DNA from: Prescottella defluvii
GTDB taxonomy: Bacteria; Actinomycetota; Actinomycetes; Mycobacteriales; Mycobacteriaceae
Assembly: GCA_029690005.1 (NCBI GenBank)
Contig: CP121458.1
Span: forward strand, 2,852,001-2,916,000
Direction: 5' to 3'
Length of the DNA: 64,000 bases
The notes beneath the pieces are model-generated. The model was given only the letters and a program-made list of their open reading frames with translations. It was not told the origin of the DNA and did not search any database. Every line of letters starts with the position of its first letter. The stretch's first letter is position 1. This document shows, piece after piece, positions 40,570 to 51,065 of the stretch. Made by a program: the position numbers and the translations under genes.

Positions 40570-41525
40570 TCACGCGCGGAAGCGGTCCGTGGCCTCCACC
40601 AGATGGTGCGTGATGCCCGGCTCCGCGGCGGCGTGCCCCGCGTCGTCGACGATGTGCAGCTCCGACGCGGGCCACGCGCGGTGCAGTTCCCACGCGCTCG
40701 TCGCCGGGCACACCACGTCGTAGCGGCCCTGCACGATGACGCCGGGGATCGATGCCAGGGTCGCGGCGTCGCGCAGCAGCTGTCCCTCGTCGATGAAGCC
40801 GGCGTTGCGGAAGTAGTGGTTCTCGATTCGCGCGAACGCCAACGCGAAACGCGGCTCCGACGTCTCCTCGACCCGCTCGGGCCGGGGGAGCAGCGTGCTG
40901 GTGGCGCCCTCCCAGCTGGACCACGCGATCGCGGCGTCCAGCGCGACGTCGGGGTCGTCGGAGTGCAGCAGTCGGTGGTACGCCTCGACCAGGTCTCCGG
41001 AGCGCTCCTCGGGCGGGACGGGAGCGAGGAACTTCTCCCACCGCTCGGGGAAGATGTGCCCGGCCCCGCCGTTGTAGTACCAGTCGACCTCGCTGCGGCG
41101 CAGCAGGAAGATCCCGCGCAGCACCAGTTCGGTGACCCGCTCCGGGAATCGCTGCGCGTACGTCAGCGCGAGCGTCGACCCCCACGACCCGCCGAACACC
41201 TGCCAGCGGTCGATGCCGAGATGCCCGCGCAGCGTTTCGATGTCGGCGACGAGGTGATCGGTGGTGTTCACGGACAGGTCGGCACCGTCCGCGACGTGCG
41301 GGGTGGAGCGTCCGCAGCCGCGCTGGTCGAACAGCACGACGCGGTAGGCGGCGGCGTCGAAGAACTGCCGGTGCGCCGGATCGGTCCCGCCACCGGGGCC
41401 GCCGTGCAGGAACACCACAGGCTTGCCGTCGGGATTGCCGCTCACTTCCCAGTACACGCGCTGGCCGTCACCGACGGCGAGGAATCCCGTCGCGTGCGGC
41501 GCGATCGGGGATACAGCGTCCGCAC
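40570..41525 (-). CDS. pip: Proline iminopeptidase (alpha/beta hydrolase), one frameshift
   Basis: Releases N-terminal proline from peptides. The GTG at 41525 gives MRTLYP, the family N-terminus, then a base lost from a C run near 41507 joins PIAPHATGFLAVGDGQRVYWEV. Catalytic motifs: oxyanion HGGPGGG, FDQRGCGRS, nucleophile elbow GGSWGS, and the catalytic His in DDAGHAAAEP. Corrected length is about 318 residues, normal for the family. Starts 3 bp after the lipoprotein gene, so they are likely co-transcribed. Confidence 0.92.
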
Positions 41526-41528
41526 GGG

Positions 41529-41969
41529 TCAGAACCCGATCAGCCCGGACGCCAGGTTCTGGATCTCGAGCGCCTCCAGGGCGCCCTGGCGCACCTGCGG
41601 GCACTGCGCCGACGTGATCGTGTCGATCTGTCCGCGATCCCCGGCGAGCTTCACCAGGTCCATGCCGTTCGCGGTGGCCCACGAGATCACGACGGTGTTC
41701 AGGCCGCCCTTGCCGAGGGTCGGCGTGTAGGTCCGCCAGTTCTGCAGCTGCGCTTCCATGTCCGAGCAGAGCTGCGCGGCCTGCGCGGTGGTGACGCCGG
41801 CGACCTGTCCGCCCGCACTGCCGGGCGTCGAAGGTGCCGCCGACGACGTCGCGTGGGCGCTGTTGCCGGGCGTCGGGGACTCGCCGGTGCTGCTGCACCC
41901 TGCGGCGAGCGCGGCCAGTGCCGCGGTCGCGGCGACGGTGGCCGCGAGGCGTCCTCGGCGTTCGGTCAT
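41529..41969 (-). CDS. Putative lipoprotein
   Basis: 146 residues. The signal sequence [20 protein letters not shown] ends in lipobox LAAGC (Cys25), then a Ser/Thr/Pro/Gly-rich linker and a soluble domain with two Cys ([13 protein letters not shown] and [13 protein letters not shown]) that could form a disulfide. Unknown family, probably anchored in the outer leaflet of the cell membrane. ATG 41969, intact. Upstream of pip, downstream of and co-directional with panB. Confidence 0.8.
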   Translation of the reverse strand: MTERRGRLAATVAATAALAALAAGCSSTGESPTPGNSAHATSSAAPSTPGSAGGQVAGVTTAQAAQLCSDMEAQLQNWRTYTPTLGKGGLNTVVISWATANGMDLVKLAGDRGQIDTITSAQCPQVRQGALEALEIQNLASGLIGF

Positions 41970-42095
41970 GGTGCACCTCGGTTTTCTCTCGGGGACCGGC
42001 TGCAGCGGTCGGGGATGTCGAGTGTGCCAAAGATTCGGGGGCGTCCGCCGATGGCTCGGCCGACGCCCCGATCCCGGACGCGGAAATTCGGAGCG

Positions 42096-42948
42096 TCAGA
42101 AGCTGTGCTCGGGGCCCGGGAAGGTGCCGGCCGCGACCTCGGTCGCGTACGCGGCGGCGGCGTCGCGCAGGGCGCCACCGACCTCGCCGAACCGCTTGAC
42201 GAACTTGGCCGTCGTTGCCGCTGGTGTAGCCGGCCATGTCCTGCCAGACCAGCACCTGGGCGTCGCGCTCGTGGCCGGCACCGGATCCCGACGGTCGGGA
42301 TGGTGAGCTTGCGGGTCACCTGGCCGGCGAGCTCGGCGGGCACCATCTCCATCACGACGGAGAAGGCGCCGGCCTCCTGGACCGCGATGGCGTCGGCGAT
42401 GAGCTGCTCGGCGCCGTCGCCGCGGCCCTGGACCCGGAAGCCGCCGAGGGTATTGACCGACTGGGGGGTGAAGCCGATGTGGGCCTGGACGGGAATGCCG
42501 GCCGCGGTCAGCGCCGCGATCTGCGGGGCCACCCGCTCGCCGCCCTCGAAGCTTGACGGCGTGGGCCTGCCCCTCCTTCATGAAGCGGAAGGCGGTTTCG
42601 AGCGCCTGCTGCGGCGACGCCTCGTAGGTGCCGAACGGGCAGGTCGGCGATCACGAGGGCGTGCGGCGCGCCGCGCACCACGCCGCGGACGAGGGGCAGC
42701 ATCTCGTCGATCGTGACCGGCACGGTGGTGTCGTAGCCGTACACCACGTTGGCGGCCGAGTCGCCGACGAGCAGCACAGGGATGCCGGCCTCCTCGAAGA
42801 GGCGGGCACTGGAGTAGTCGTACGCGGTCAGTTCCGCCCAGCGGGTGCCCTCGGCCTTCATCGCCTGGAGGTGATGGATCCGGGTCTTGCGCTTGGGCGC
42901 GTCGGAGGGTGTGGAGCTGGTCGAACCGTACGGAGCGGTCTCGGACAT
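42096..42948 (-). CDS. panB: Ketopantoate hydroxymethyltransferase (PanB), four frame breaks
   Basis: First committed step of pantothenate synthesis: 3-methyl-2-oxobutanoate plus methylene-THF to ketopantoate. The ATG at 42948 follows AAAGGGA. The recognisable chain is [101 protein letters not shown] and [12 protein letters not shown]. Four net +1 shifts interrupt it, near 42640, 42553, 42290 and 42222 (the second is CTCGAG written with an extra base). Removing one base at each gives 282 residues, the usual length. It is the densest cluster of breaks in the window and all have the same sign. Confidence 0.9.
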
Positions 42949-43180
42949 CGTTGTCCCTTTCTGGCCTCGAGGCCCGCGTGTGCGGGTCCCCGGGTTGGGT
43001 GATGACGGCTCAAGTCTGCCACCGTGTCGCGGGGCCACGAAGAGCCGTTTCGGTGCCGTTCGTCACACCCGCGCGCCGCGTCGTCCGGACTTGTCGTATT
43101 CGCGGGTGGGGCACGGCTGTGGCGGGTGCGCGGAACGCGGAGGAGCTGGCGTTTCGGCGCGGCGTGGCACGATCGAAGAC

Positions 43181-44754
43181 ATGCAGTCCAGACCCCGCAC
43201 GCTCCTGGCCGCCGCGATCGGGACGGTCGCCGTGCTTGCGGTCGGCTGCAGCTCCGGGGTGGCCGGCGACGGCGCGCGGAGCATCGCGGGAACACCGGTC
43301 GCCGCGGAGGCCGCGCCGGGCGCGGGCGTCGTCCCGGCGGGCCTCGAATCCTTCTACACCCAGGACCTCCGGTGGGGGTCGTGCGACAGCTACGCGACCG
43401 GCGGCGAGGCGCTGAGCCCGAAACTCGAAGTGCGCGACGGTCACGGTTCCGCTCGACTACGCGAACCCGAGCGGGGACACCGCGCAGATCGCGATCTCCC
43501 GCTCGCGGGCGACGGGTGCGCGACTCGGCTCGCTGCTGGTCAATCCCGGCGGTCCCGGGGCGTCGGGGCTGGGCAGCGCCACCGTGACCGACGGCACCGA
43601 GGTGGCCGAGCGGTTCGACGTCATCGGTTTCGATCCACGAGGGGTGGGTGCGTCGACGCCGCAGGTGCGCTGCCAGACGCCGCAGGAGGCCGACGCCGAG
43701 CGCCGCGATCCCGACATCGACATGAGCCCGCAGGGATCGCCCACACCGAGCAGAAGAACCGCACCTACGCGCAGCGCTGCGCCGAGCGGTCCGGGCTGCC
43801 GCTGCTGGAGCACGTCGGTACGCGCGAGGTGGTGCGCGACATGGACGTCATCCGGTCGGTCCTCGGCGACGCGAAGCTCAACTACCTCGGTTTCTCGTAC
43901 GGCGCTCGGATCGGCACGGCGTACGCCGAGACCTTCCCGGCGAACGTCCGCGCGATGGTGCTCGACGGCGCGCTCGATCCCGAGCAGGACCCAGTCGAGG
44001 AGGTCGTGCTGCAGGGGCCGGATTCCAGCAGGCGTTCGACGCCTTCGCCGCCCAGTGCGCGACGTCCGCGGACTGCCCGCTGGGCACCGATCCGGCCGCC
44101 GCGAACGCCCGGTTCCGGGCGCTCGTCGACCCGCTCGTGACCCGGCCGGCGGCGACGACGGATCCGCGCGGCCTGGGCTACGAGGACGCGATCACCGGCG
44201 TGCAGCAGGCGCTGTACTCGCCGAACCTGTGGAGTTCATTGCGCGGCGGGCTGACTCAGCTCGCCCAGGGTCGCGGGGACACGCTGCTGCTGCTGTCCGA
44301 CATGTACGAGGGCCGCGGGGACGACGGCAGCTACTCGAACATCGACGACGCGTTCGACGCGATCCGGTGCGTCGACGACCCGCCGCTGACCGACCGTGCG
44401 GTCGCGGGGGAGGCGGACACGCGGTACCGGCAGGCGGCACCGTTCCTCGACGACGGCCGCGGCACCGGCAACGCGCCCCTCGACATGTGCGCGTTCTGGC
44501 CGGTGTCGAACACCGGCGCGCCGCACCGCATCGACGTGCAGGGGCTGCCGACAACCGTGGTGGTGTCGACGACCGAGGACCCGGCGACCCCGTACCAGGC
44601 GGGCGTCGACCTGGCCAAGCAACTCGGCGCATCGCTCATCACGTACCGGGGCGCTCAGCACACCGCGGCGTTCGACGGCGTTGCGTGCGTGGACGACCCC
44701 GTGACCGCGTACTTTGTGGATCTGACCACACCCGATCCCGACCTGACGTGCTGA
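43181..44754 (+). CDS. Lipoprotein alpha/beta-hydrolase, tripeptidyl aminopeptidase-like, three frame breaks
   Basis: Relative of mycobacterial Rv2223c/Rv2224c (SlpE/CaeA) exported peptidases/esterases. The signal sequence with lipobox AVGC (VLAVGCSSG) starts at ATG 43181. Then CATVTVPLDYANPSG, oxyanion NPGGPGASG, FDVIGFDPRGVGAST, nucleophile GFSYGARIGTAYAE, and a C-terminal TAP-like domain with Asp in STTEDPATP and His in GAQHTA. Four paired Cys suit an exported protein. Breaks: one base gained near 43434 (CTCGAAG for CTCGAG), and one lost near 43742 and near 44026. Corrected length is about 524 residues. Position between panB and glnA2 matches mycobacteria. Confidence 0.88.
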
Positions 44755-44783
44755 GCTGGGACAGAAGAGACGAATTTCACGAA

Positions 44784-44806
44784 GTAACACAGATTTAACG
44801 CTGTGT
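44784..44806 (+). promoter_or_regulatory. Weak GlnR-like element and inverted repeat before glnA2
   Basis: GTAAC-N6-TTAAC (44784-44799) resembles a GlnR half-site pair with a degenerate right half, and ACACAG/CTGTGT arms (44787-44792, 44801-44806) overlap it. It lies 17-39 bp before the glnA2 ATG, so it may instead be part of the core promoter. Confidence 0.3.
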
Positions 44807-44822
44807 GCTTAGTCTCGCGGAC

Positions 44823-46162
44823 ATGGATCGCCAAAAGGAGTTCGTGCTTCGCACCCTCGAAGAGCGCGATATTCGGTTCGTCCGACTGTGGTTCACCGAC
44901 GTGCTCGGGTACCTCAAGTCGGTGGCGATCGCGCCCGCGGAACTGGAAGGTGCCTTCGAGGAGGGCATCGGCTTCGACGGCTCCGCGATCGAGGGCTTCT
45001 CCCGGGTCTCCGAGGCCGACATGGTCGCGAAGCCCGACGCGTCGACGTTCCAGATCCTGCCGTGGGCGCACAAGGACGGTGCGCAGCACTCGGCGCGCAT
45101 GTTCTGTGACATCGCCATGCCCGACGGAACGCCGTCGTGGGCGGACCCGCGGCACGTGCTGCGCCGCCAACTCGGCAAGGCCAGCGACCTGGGTTTCTCG
45201 TGCTACGTGCATCCCGAGATCGAGTTCTTCCTCGTCGAGAACGGTCCGGTCGACGGCACCACCCCGATCCCGGCCGACAGCGGCGGCTACTTCGACCAGG
45301 CGGTTCACGACCGGGCGCCGAACTTCCGTCGCCACGCGATCGACGCGCTCGAGTCGATGGGCATCTCGGTGGAGTTCAGCCACCACGAGGGCGCGCCCGG
45401 CCAGCAGGAGATCGACCTGCGCTACGCCGACGCGCTGTCGATGGCCGACAACGTGATGACGTTCCGATACGTCGTCAAGGAGGTCGCGATCGACGAGGGC
45501 GTGCGCGCGTCGTTCATGCCGAAGCCGTTCAGCGATCAGGCCGGCTCCGCGATGCACACCCACATGAGCCTGTTCGAGGGTGATACCAACGCCTTCCACA
45601 ACCCGGACGATCCGATGCAGCTGTCGGAGACCGGCAAGGCTTTCATCGCGGGAATCCTCGAGCACGCCAACGAGATCAGTGCCGTGACCAACCAGTGGGT
45701 GAACTCGTACAAGCGTCTGGTCCACGGCGGCGAGGCCCCGACGGCGGCCACGTGGGTCCGTCCAACCGCTCCGCGCTGATCCGCGTTCCGATGTACACGC
45801 CGAACAAGGCGTCGTCGCGTCGCGTCGAGGTCCGCAGCCCCGACTCGGCCTGCAACCCGTACCTGTCGTTCGCGGTCCTGCTCGCCGCCGGCCTGCGCGG
45901 CATCGAGAAGGGCTACGAGCTGCCGCCGGAGGCCGAGGACGACGTGTGGGCCCTCACCGACGCCGAGCGTCGGGCCATGGGTTACAAGCCGCTGCCCGGA
46001 AGCCTGGCGGACGCGCTGCGGGAGATGGAGAAGTCCGAGCTGGTCGCCGAGGCGCTCGGCGAGCACGTCTTCGACTTCTTCCTTCGCAACAAGCGGCGTG
46101 AGTGGGAGGAGTACCGCAGCCAGGTCACTCCCTTCGAGCTGAAGGCCTACCTCGGCCTCTAG
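44823..46162 (+). CDS. glnA2: Glutamine synthetase-like GlnA2, one frameshift
   Basis: Glutamine synthetase paralogue of about 446 residues, nearly colinear with M. tuberculosis GlnA2. Whether it acts on glutamate/ammonia or on polyamine-type substrates is not decided by sequence. The ATG at 44823 gives MDRQKEFVLRTLEERDIRFV. Active-site signatures: IGFDGSAIEGF, HPEIEFF, HHEGAPGQQEIDLRYAD, THMSLFEG, NSYKRL and RVEVRSPDSACNPYL. A base lost from a G run near 45762 (TWGPSNRSALIRVP expected) splits it. It lacks the [10 protein letters not shown] adenylylation motif present in glnA at 56348, so GlnE probably does not modify it. Leads into glnE. Confidence 0.92.
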
Positions 46163-46260
46163 GGCCGACCTGATCAATTCGATCCCGAAGAGGTGAACCG
46201 CGTGCCCCATCCGGCCAGTCCACGTTCGGTGCGTGACGACGTCCAGACCGGGGGCGCCCG

Positions 46261-49200
46261 GTGAGGCCGCCGTACGCGAGGTCAGCGGTGCCCGGCGTGG
46301 GGCGTCTCGGGTTGATCGAGCCGACCGCGCCGGCCGAGCTGGACGCGCTGGGGTGGTCCAACCTCGACGGCGTCGAACTGCTGTGGGCGCTGTCGCGGGC
46401 CGCGAACGCCGACCTCGCGCTCCGCACGCTGGCGCGGCTGCGGGAGGAACTCGGGGACGCGTGGGGCGAGCTCGACGCCGCGCTGCGCACCGACAAGGGC
46501 CTGCGGGGCAGGCTCTTCGGGCTGATCGGGGCGTCGAGCGCGTTCGGCGATCACTTGGTGGCCGACCCGGCGTCGTGGAAGCTGCTGGCGGGCGATGTGA
46601 CGCTGCCGCCGAAATCGGAGCTGACGCGTCGGCTGCTGGCCTCGGTCGGTGCCACTCCCGAGACCGGACCCAACGCCTCGCCGATGCTGCACCGCGCCGC
46701 GGTCACCGGTCCGGACGCCGTTGCGGCGCTGCGGAAGTGCTATCGCGACCAGATGATGGTCCTGGCCGCCATGGACCTCGCCGCCACCGTCGAGAACGAG
46801 CCGGTGGTCCCGTATCAGACTGTGGGGCACCAGCTCTCGGACATGGCGGACGCCGCCCTGACGGCCGCATTGTCGGTGGCCGTCGCCGCCGTCTGCCCGG
46901 ACGAGCCGTGTCCGGCCCGGATCGCGGTGATCGCGATGGGCAAGTGCGGCGCCCGCGAACTCAACTACGTCAGCGACGTCGACGTCGTGTTCGTGGCCGA
47001 GCCGTCCAACGCGCTGTCGAGCCGCATAGCCGGTGAGATGATGCGCATCGGGTCGTCGGCGTTCTTCGACGTCGATGCGGCGCTGCGTCCCGAGGGCAAG
47101 CGCGGCGAGTTGGTGCGCACCCTCGACTCGCACGTCACCTACTACAAGCGCTGGGCCAAGACGTGGGAGTTCCAGGCGCTGCTCAAGGCTCGGCCGATGA
47201 CCGGCGACCTCGATCTCGGTCGGCAGTACGCGGACGCCGTGGCGCCGATGGTGTGGACCGCGTCCGAACGCGAGGACTTCGTGCCCGAGGTGCAGGCCAT
47301 GCGGCGCCGGGTCGAGGACTCGGTGCCGCCGGAACTGCGTGAGCGCGAACTGAAACTGGGGCGCGGCAGCCTGCGCGACGTCGAGTTCGCGGTGCAGCTG
47401 CTGCAGCTGGTGCACGGCCGCGCCGACACGTCGCTGCGCGTGAAGAGCACCGTCGACGCCCTGACCTCCCTCGCCGCCGGCGGGTACGTCGGTCGCGACG
47501 ACGCCGCGAATCTGACGGCGTCGTACGAGTTCCTGCGGCTGCTCGAGCATCGCCTCCAGCTGCAGAAGCTCAAGCGCACGCACACGCTCCCGCCGCCGGA
47601 GGACGAGGAGGCGCTGCGCTGGCTCGCCCGCGCCGCCCACATGCGTCCCGACGGCCGCAATGACGCGTTGGGCGTCCTGAGGGCGGAGATCAAGCGCAAC
47701 TCCCACCGGGTTCGGCGCCTGCACGCCAAGCTGTTCTACCGCCCGCTGCTCGAGTCGGTCGCACGCATCGACAAGGAGGCGCTGCGACTCAGCCCGGACG
47801 CCGCCGTCCGACAGCTGGCCGCACTCGGCTACTCGGCCCCGGGGAACGCGCTCGGTCACCTCACCGCACTCACCAGCGGCGCCTCGCGCAAGGGCCGGAT
47901 CCAGGCGCTGCTGCTGCCGACGCTGCTCGAATGGCTCGGTGACACACCGGATCCCGACGCCGGCCTGCTCGCGTACCGCCGGCTCTCGGACGCGCTGGTC
48001 GACGCCACCTGGTTCCTGCGCCTGCTGCGCGACGAGGCGGCGGTGGCACAGCGGCTCATGACCGTGCTCGGCTCGTCGGCCTACATCCCCGACCTGCTGA
48101 TCAAGGCGCCCGACGTCATCCGGCTCTTCGCCGACGGCCCGTCCGGACCGCGGCTGCTCGAGCCGCAACCCGAGGACGTCGCGCGCGGCATCCTCTCGTC
48201 GTCGGCGCGGTACGTCGACCCGGTGCGGGCGGTCGGGGCGGCACGGTCGCTGCGCCGGTACGAACTGGCGCGGGTGGCGAGCGCCGACATCCTCGGCATG
48301 CTCGACGTCCCGCAGGTGTGCCGGGCGCTGTCGTCGGTGTGGGCCGCGGTACTCAATGCGGCGCTGGCTGCGGTGATCCGGGCGAGCGAGGTGGAGTCGG
48401 GTGAACCCGCGCCCGCGACGTTCGCGGTGATCGGCATGGGCCGGCTCGGCGGCGGGGAACTCGGCTACGGCTCCGACGCGGACGTGCTGTTCGTGTGCGA
48501 TCCCCGCGAGGGCGTCGACGAGACGCGGGCGGTCAAGTGGGCCAACCTGATCGGCGACCGGGTGCGGACCCTGCTGGGCGCGCCCAGCGCCGATCCGCCG
48601 CTCGAGGTCGACATCGGCCTGCGTCCTGAGGGGCGCAGCGGCCCGCTGGTGCGGACGATCGCGTCGTACGAGGCGTACTACGCGCAGTGGGCGCAGTCGT
48701 GGGAGGTCCAGGCCCTGCTCCGGGCCCACACCGTCGCGGGCGACGAGGACCTGGGGCTGCGGTTCCTGCGCATGATCGACAAGACCCGCTACCCCGAGGG
48801 CGGGGTGTCGGAGCAGGCGGTCCGGGAGATCCGACGGATCAAGGCCCGCGTCGATTCGGAGCGTCTGCCGCGCGGCGCCGACCCGGCCACGCACACCAAG
48901 CTCGGCCGCGGCGGCCTCGCCGACGTCGAGTGGACCGTCCAGCTCATCCAGCTGCGGCACGCGCACGAGGTCCCGTCGCTGCACAACACGTCGACTCTCG
49001 AGACGCTCGACGCCATCGGGGCGGCGGAGTTGTTGAGCGAGACCGACATCGAGCTCCTGCGCGATGCGTGGCTCACCGCGACCAAGGCGCGCAACGCACT
49101 GGTCCTCGTTCGCGGCAAGCCGACCGACCAGCTACCGGGCCCTGGCAAGGTGCTCTCGGCGGTCGCCCAGGTGGCGGGCTGGCCGGGCGGCGACGCCAAC

Positions 49201-49275
49201 GAGTTCCTCGACAACTACCTGCGGGTCACCCGGCGCGCGAAGGCCGTGGTGCAGAGGGTCTTCGGCGGCGAGTGA
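46261..49275 (+). CDS. glnE: Glutamine-synthetase adenylyltransferase (GlnE)
   Basis: Bifunctional enzyme adenylylating and deadenylylating GlnA in response to nitrogen status. It has 1004 residues with duplicated nucleotidyltransferase domains: [20 protein letters not shown] (about 222-241) and [20 protein letters not shown] (about 727-746), each with the GX11DX(D) pattern, followed by [12 protein letters not shown] and [12 protein letters not shown]. The long frame is intact. The printed start GTG 46261 lacks a good ribosome-binding site, whereas GTG 46202 has AGAGGTG at ideal spacing but is out of frame by one base. A base lost near 46255 would make 46202 the true start, adding about 20 residues. 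Confidence 0.93.
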   Translation: MRPPYARSAVPGVGRLGLIEPTAPAELDALGWSNLDGVELLWALSRAANADLALRTLARLREELGDAWGELDAALRTDKGLRGRLFGLIGASSAFGDHLVADPASWKLLAGDVTLPPKSELTRRLLASVGATPETGPNASPMLHRAAVTGPDAVAALRKCYRDQMMVLAAMDLAATVENEPVVPYQTVGHQLSDMADAALTAALSVAVAAVCPDEPCPARIAVIAMGKCGARELNYVSDVDVVFVAEPSNALSSRIAGEMMRIGSSAFFDVDAALRPEGKRGELVRTLDSHVTYYKRWAKTWEFQALLKARPMTGDLDLGRQYADAVAPMVWTASEREDFVPEVQAMRRRVEDSVPPELRERELKLGRGSLRDVEFAVQLLQLVHGRADTSLRVKSTVDALTSLAAGGYVGRDDAANLTASYEFLRLLEHRLQLQKLKRTHTLPPPEDEEALRWLARAAHMRPDGRNDALGVLRAEIKRNSHRVRRLHAKLFYRPLLESVARIDKEALRLSPDAAVRQLAALGYSAPGNALGHLTALTSGASRKGRIQALLLPTLLEWLGDTPDPDAGLLAYRRLSDALVDATWFLRLLRDEAAVAQRLMTVLGSSAYIPDLLIKAPDVIRLFADGPSGPRLLEPQPEDVARGILSSSARYVDPVRAVGAARSLRRYELARVASADILGMLDVPQVCRALSSVWAAVLNAALAAVIRASEVESGEPAPATFAVIGMGRLGGGELGYGSDADVLFVCDPREGVDETRAVKWANLIGDRVRTLLGAPSADPPLEVDIGLRPEGRSGPLVRTIASYEAYYAQWAQSWEVQALLRAHTVAGDEDLGLRFLRMIDKTRYPEGGVSEQAVREIRRIKARVDSERLPRGADPATHTKLGRGGLADVEWTVQLIQLRHAHEVPSLHNTSTLETLDAIGAAELLSETDIELLRDAWLTATKARNALVLVRGKPTDQLPGPGKVLSAVAQVAGWPGGDANEFLDNYLRVTRRAKAVVQRVFGGE

Positions 49276-49291
49276 CCGGGTTGTCCTCGGG

Positions 49292-49978
49292 TCAGCCGTT
49301 GGCGAACAGTCGGATTCGCTGCTCGCGGCTGTGCTCGAGGTGGGTGCGCATGTGTTCGCGCGCGGCCCTCTCGTCGCGGGCGCGCAGGGCCTCGAGGATC
49401 TGTTCGTGCTCGGAGTTCAGCAGGTCCGGCTCGCCGTAGTTCGACGGCGGACCGCTGTCGTAGATGCGCAGCTGCGTGGTGAGCCGCACCAGCAGCGTCA
49501 TGATCGTCGTGTTGTGCGCCGCCTGCCACAGCGCCTCGTGGAAGCGGAAGTTGTCGGTGCGGGCCGCGGCCTCATCGTCGGTGTGGCAACACGAGGAGTG
49601 CAGTCGCTCGAGCCGTGCCATGTCGAGGTCGGTGTGGCGCAGGGCCGCAGCGCCGGCCGCCTCGGATTCGAGTGCCACGCGCGCCGCGTAGATCTCGATG
49701 ACGTCCTCCGCCGTACCGGACCGGACGCGGAAGCCGGCGTGCGGCGCGCTCGAGCAGTCCGTCGTGGGCGAGCCAGTTCAGCGCCTCGCGGATGGGTGTG
49801 CGCGAGGCACCGTATGTCTCACTGAGCTGCGTCTCGTGCAGCGCGGCGCCGCGCGGGAACTTGCCGTCGAGGATGTCGGCGCGCAGGCGCAGGTACTGCT
49901 TGGACGTCTGATCGGAGCGTCCCGAGGTGCCGAAGGCAACAGCACGCCCAGATCTACCAGGTCGTCCTCGCGCGTCAT
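49292..49978 (-). CDS. GntR-family (FadR/FCD) transcriptional regulator, two frame breaks
   Basis: About 228 residues after correction. It starts at ATG 49978 (MTREDDLVDLGVLLPS); a lost base near 49945 leads to SDQTSKQYLRLRADILDGKF, then the winged helix LHETQLSETYGASRTPIREALNWL. A net +1 near 49743 leads to GFRVRSGTAEDVIEIYAAR and the FCD effector domain, with metal-ligand-like His in FRFHEALWQAAHN and SEHEQILEAL. Divergent from the rhodanese-thiM-monooxygenase operon with a perfect palindrome between them, so it very probably controls that operon and itself. Confidence 0.82.
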
Positions 49979-50041
49979 CGCTGTCCCATCTCTCGGTTCC
50001 AATGTCGGACTAGCTGATTATGCCATCGGTGACGGTCGAAT

Positions 50042-50059
50042 ACTTGCGTATACGCAAGT
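50042..50059. promoter_or_regulatory. Perfect 18-bp palindrome ACTTGCGTATACGCAAGT
   Basis: It lies in the 138-bp gap between divergent gntR (start 49978) and the rhodanese gene (start 50117), about 57 bp before the latter. Size, symmetry and placement fit a GntR/FadR dimer operator acting on both promoters. The core CGTATACG recurs at 50927 and 53670. Confidence 0.75.
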
Positions 50060-50116
50060 CGTCGTTTACGTTCTTGTCGTCGAACGTCGTCCGACTGTCT
50101 TTCGAGGATGTGTGAG

Positions 50117-51005
50117 TTGAGTACCGCCGAACCGCCGCTGATCCAGGCCGAGGAACTCGCCCGGTTGCTGGGGCGCGAATCGCTCGTGGTCCTCGACGTC
50201 ACCGTGGACCTCGCGCCGGCGCGATTCGACGGCGACTACCGACCGGAATCGGGTGCGGGTCCCTGGCGCGCGGCGCACGTACCCGGTTCGCGGCACGTCG
50301 ATCTGTTGACCAGCCTCTCCGACGCCTCGACCGGTCTGCACTTCAGCCGACCACCAGCCGATCACCTGGCCGAAGAGCTCGCAGCGCTGGGTATCTCGGC
50401 CGACTCGAGCATCGTCCTCTACGACCGCGGATCGATGACGTGGGCGTCGCGATTCTGGTGGCTGCTGCGCAGCGTCGGCATCGGTGCCCAGGTCCTCGAC
50501 GGCGGGCTGGCGCGCTGGCAGGCGCTCGGCTTGCCGGTCGAATCCGGCGACATCGTGCCGGCGTCCACGGCGGAGGAGGCGCACCGGGTGCACCGATACG
50601 GCCCGATGTGGGTGGACCGCGACGACGTGCTCGCGATCAGCGACGGGCGCGCCCCCGGCACGCTCGTGTGCGCGCTCGCACCGTCGCAGTTCTCCGGAGC
50701 GGAGAAGACCCGGTACTCGCGCCGCGGCCACATTCCCGGCAGCCGGAACCTGTCGGCGAAGAGCCTGCTCGACGAGACGGGCCGGCTCCGGGACATCGCC
50801 GAGGTACGCGCGGCGGCATCCGTGGCGCTGGCGGGGCGTCCGGCCCCGTGGTGCTCTACTGCGGTGGGGCGTCTCTGCGTGTCTGACCGCGCTGGGCCTG
50901 GTGCTCGCCGGCTACGACGACGTACGCGTATACGACGGTTCCCTCGAGGAGTGGACCGCCGACCGTGCGTTGTCACTCGTGACCCTGCCGGGCGGTGAAC
51001 AGTGA
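50117..51005 (+). CDS. Rhodanese/3-mercaptopyruvate sulfurtransferase-like protein, two frameshifts
   Basis: Two rhodanese domains, about 296 residues. The TTG at 50117 is preferred because GAGG lies 9 bases upstream; the ATG at 50108 overlaps that site. The N-terminal inactive domain has AAHVPGSRHVDLL and SSIVLYDRGSMTWASRFWWL. The C-terminal domain has RGHIPGSRNLSAKSLLD and the catalytic loop VVLYCGGGVSACL, recovered across two lost G's near 50836 and 50871. The six-residue loop after Cys resembles mercaptopyruvate sulfurtransferases (CGSGVTA-like). First gene of the GntR-controlled set, 60 bp before thiM. Confidence 0.85.
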
Positions 51006-51065
51006 GCCGATGTCGCCGGTCCTGATCCGCCCCGCTTCGAAACCCGCTCTGCCCAAGGATTTCCC

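Noticed and set aside
46282-48984. 900-codon reverse-strand open frame
   Set aside because: It is the antisense of the intact glnE gene; its His/Arg/Asp/Gln-rich composition is a by-product of high GC third positions.
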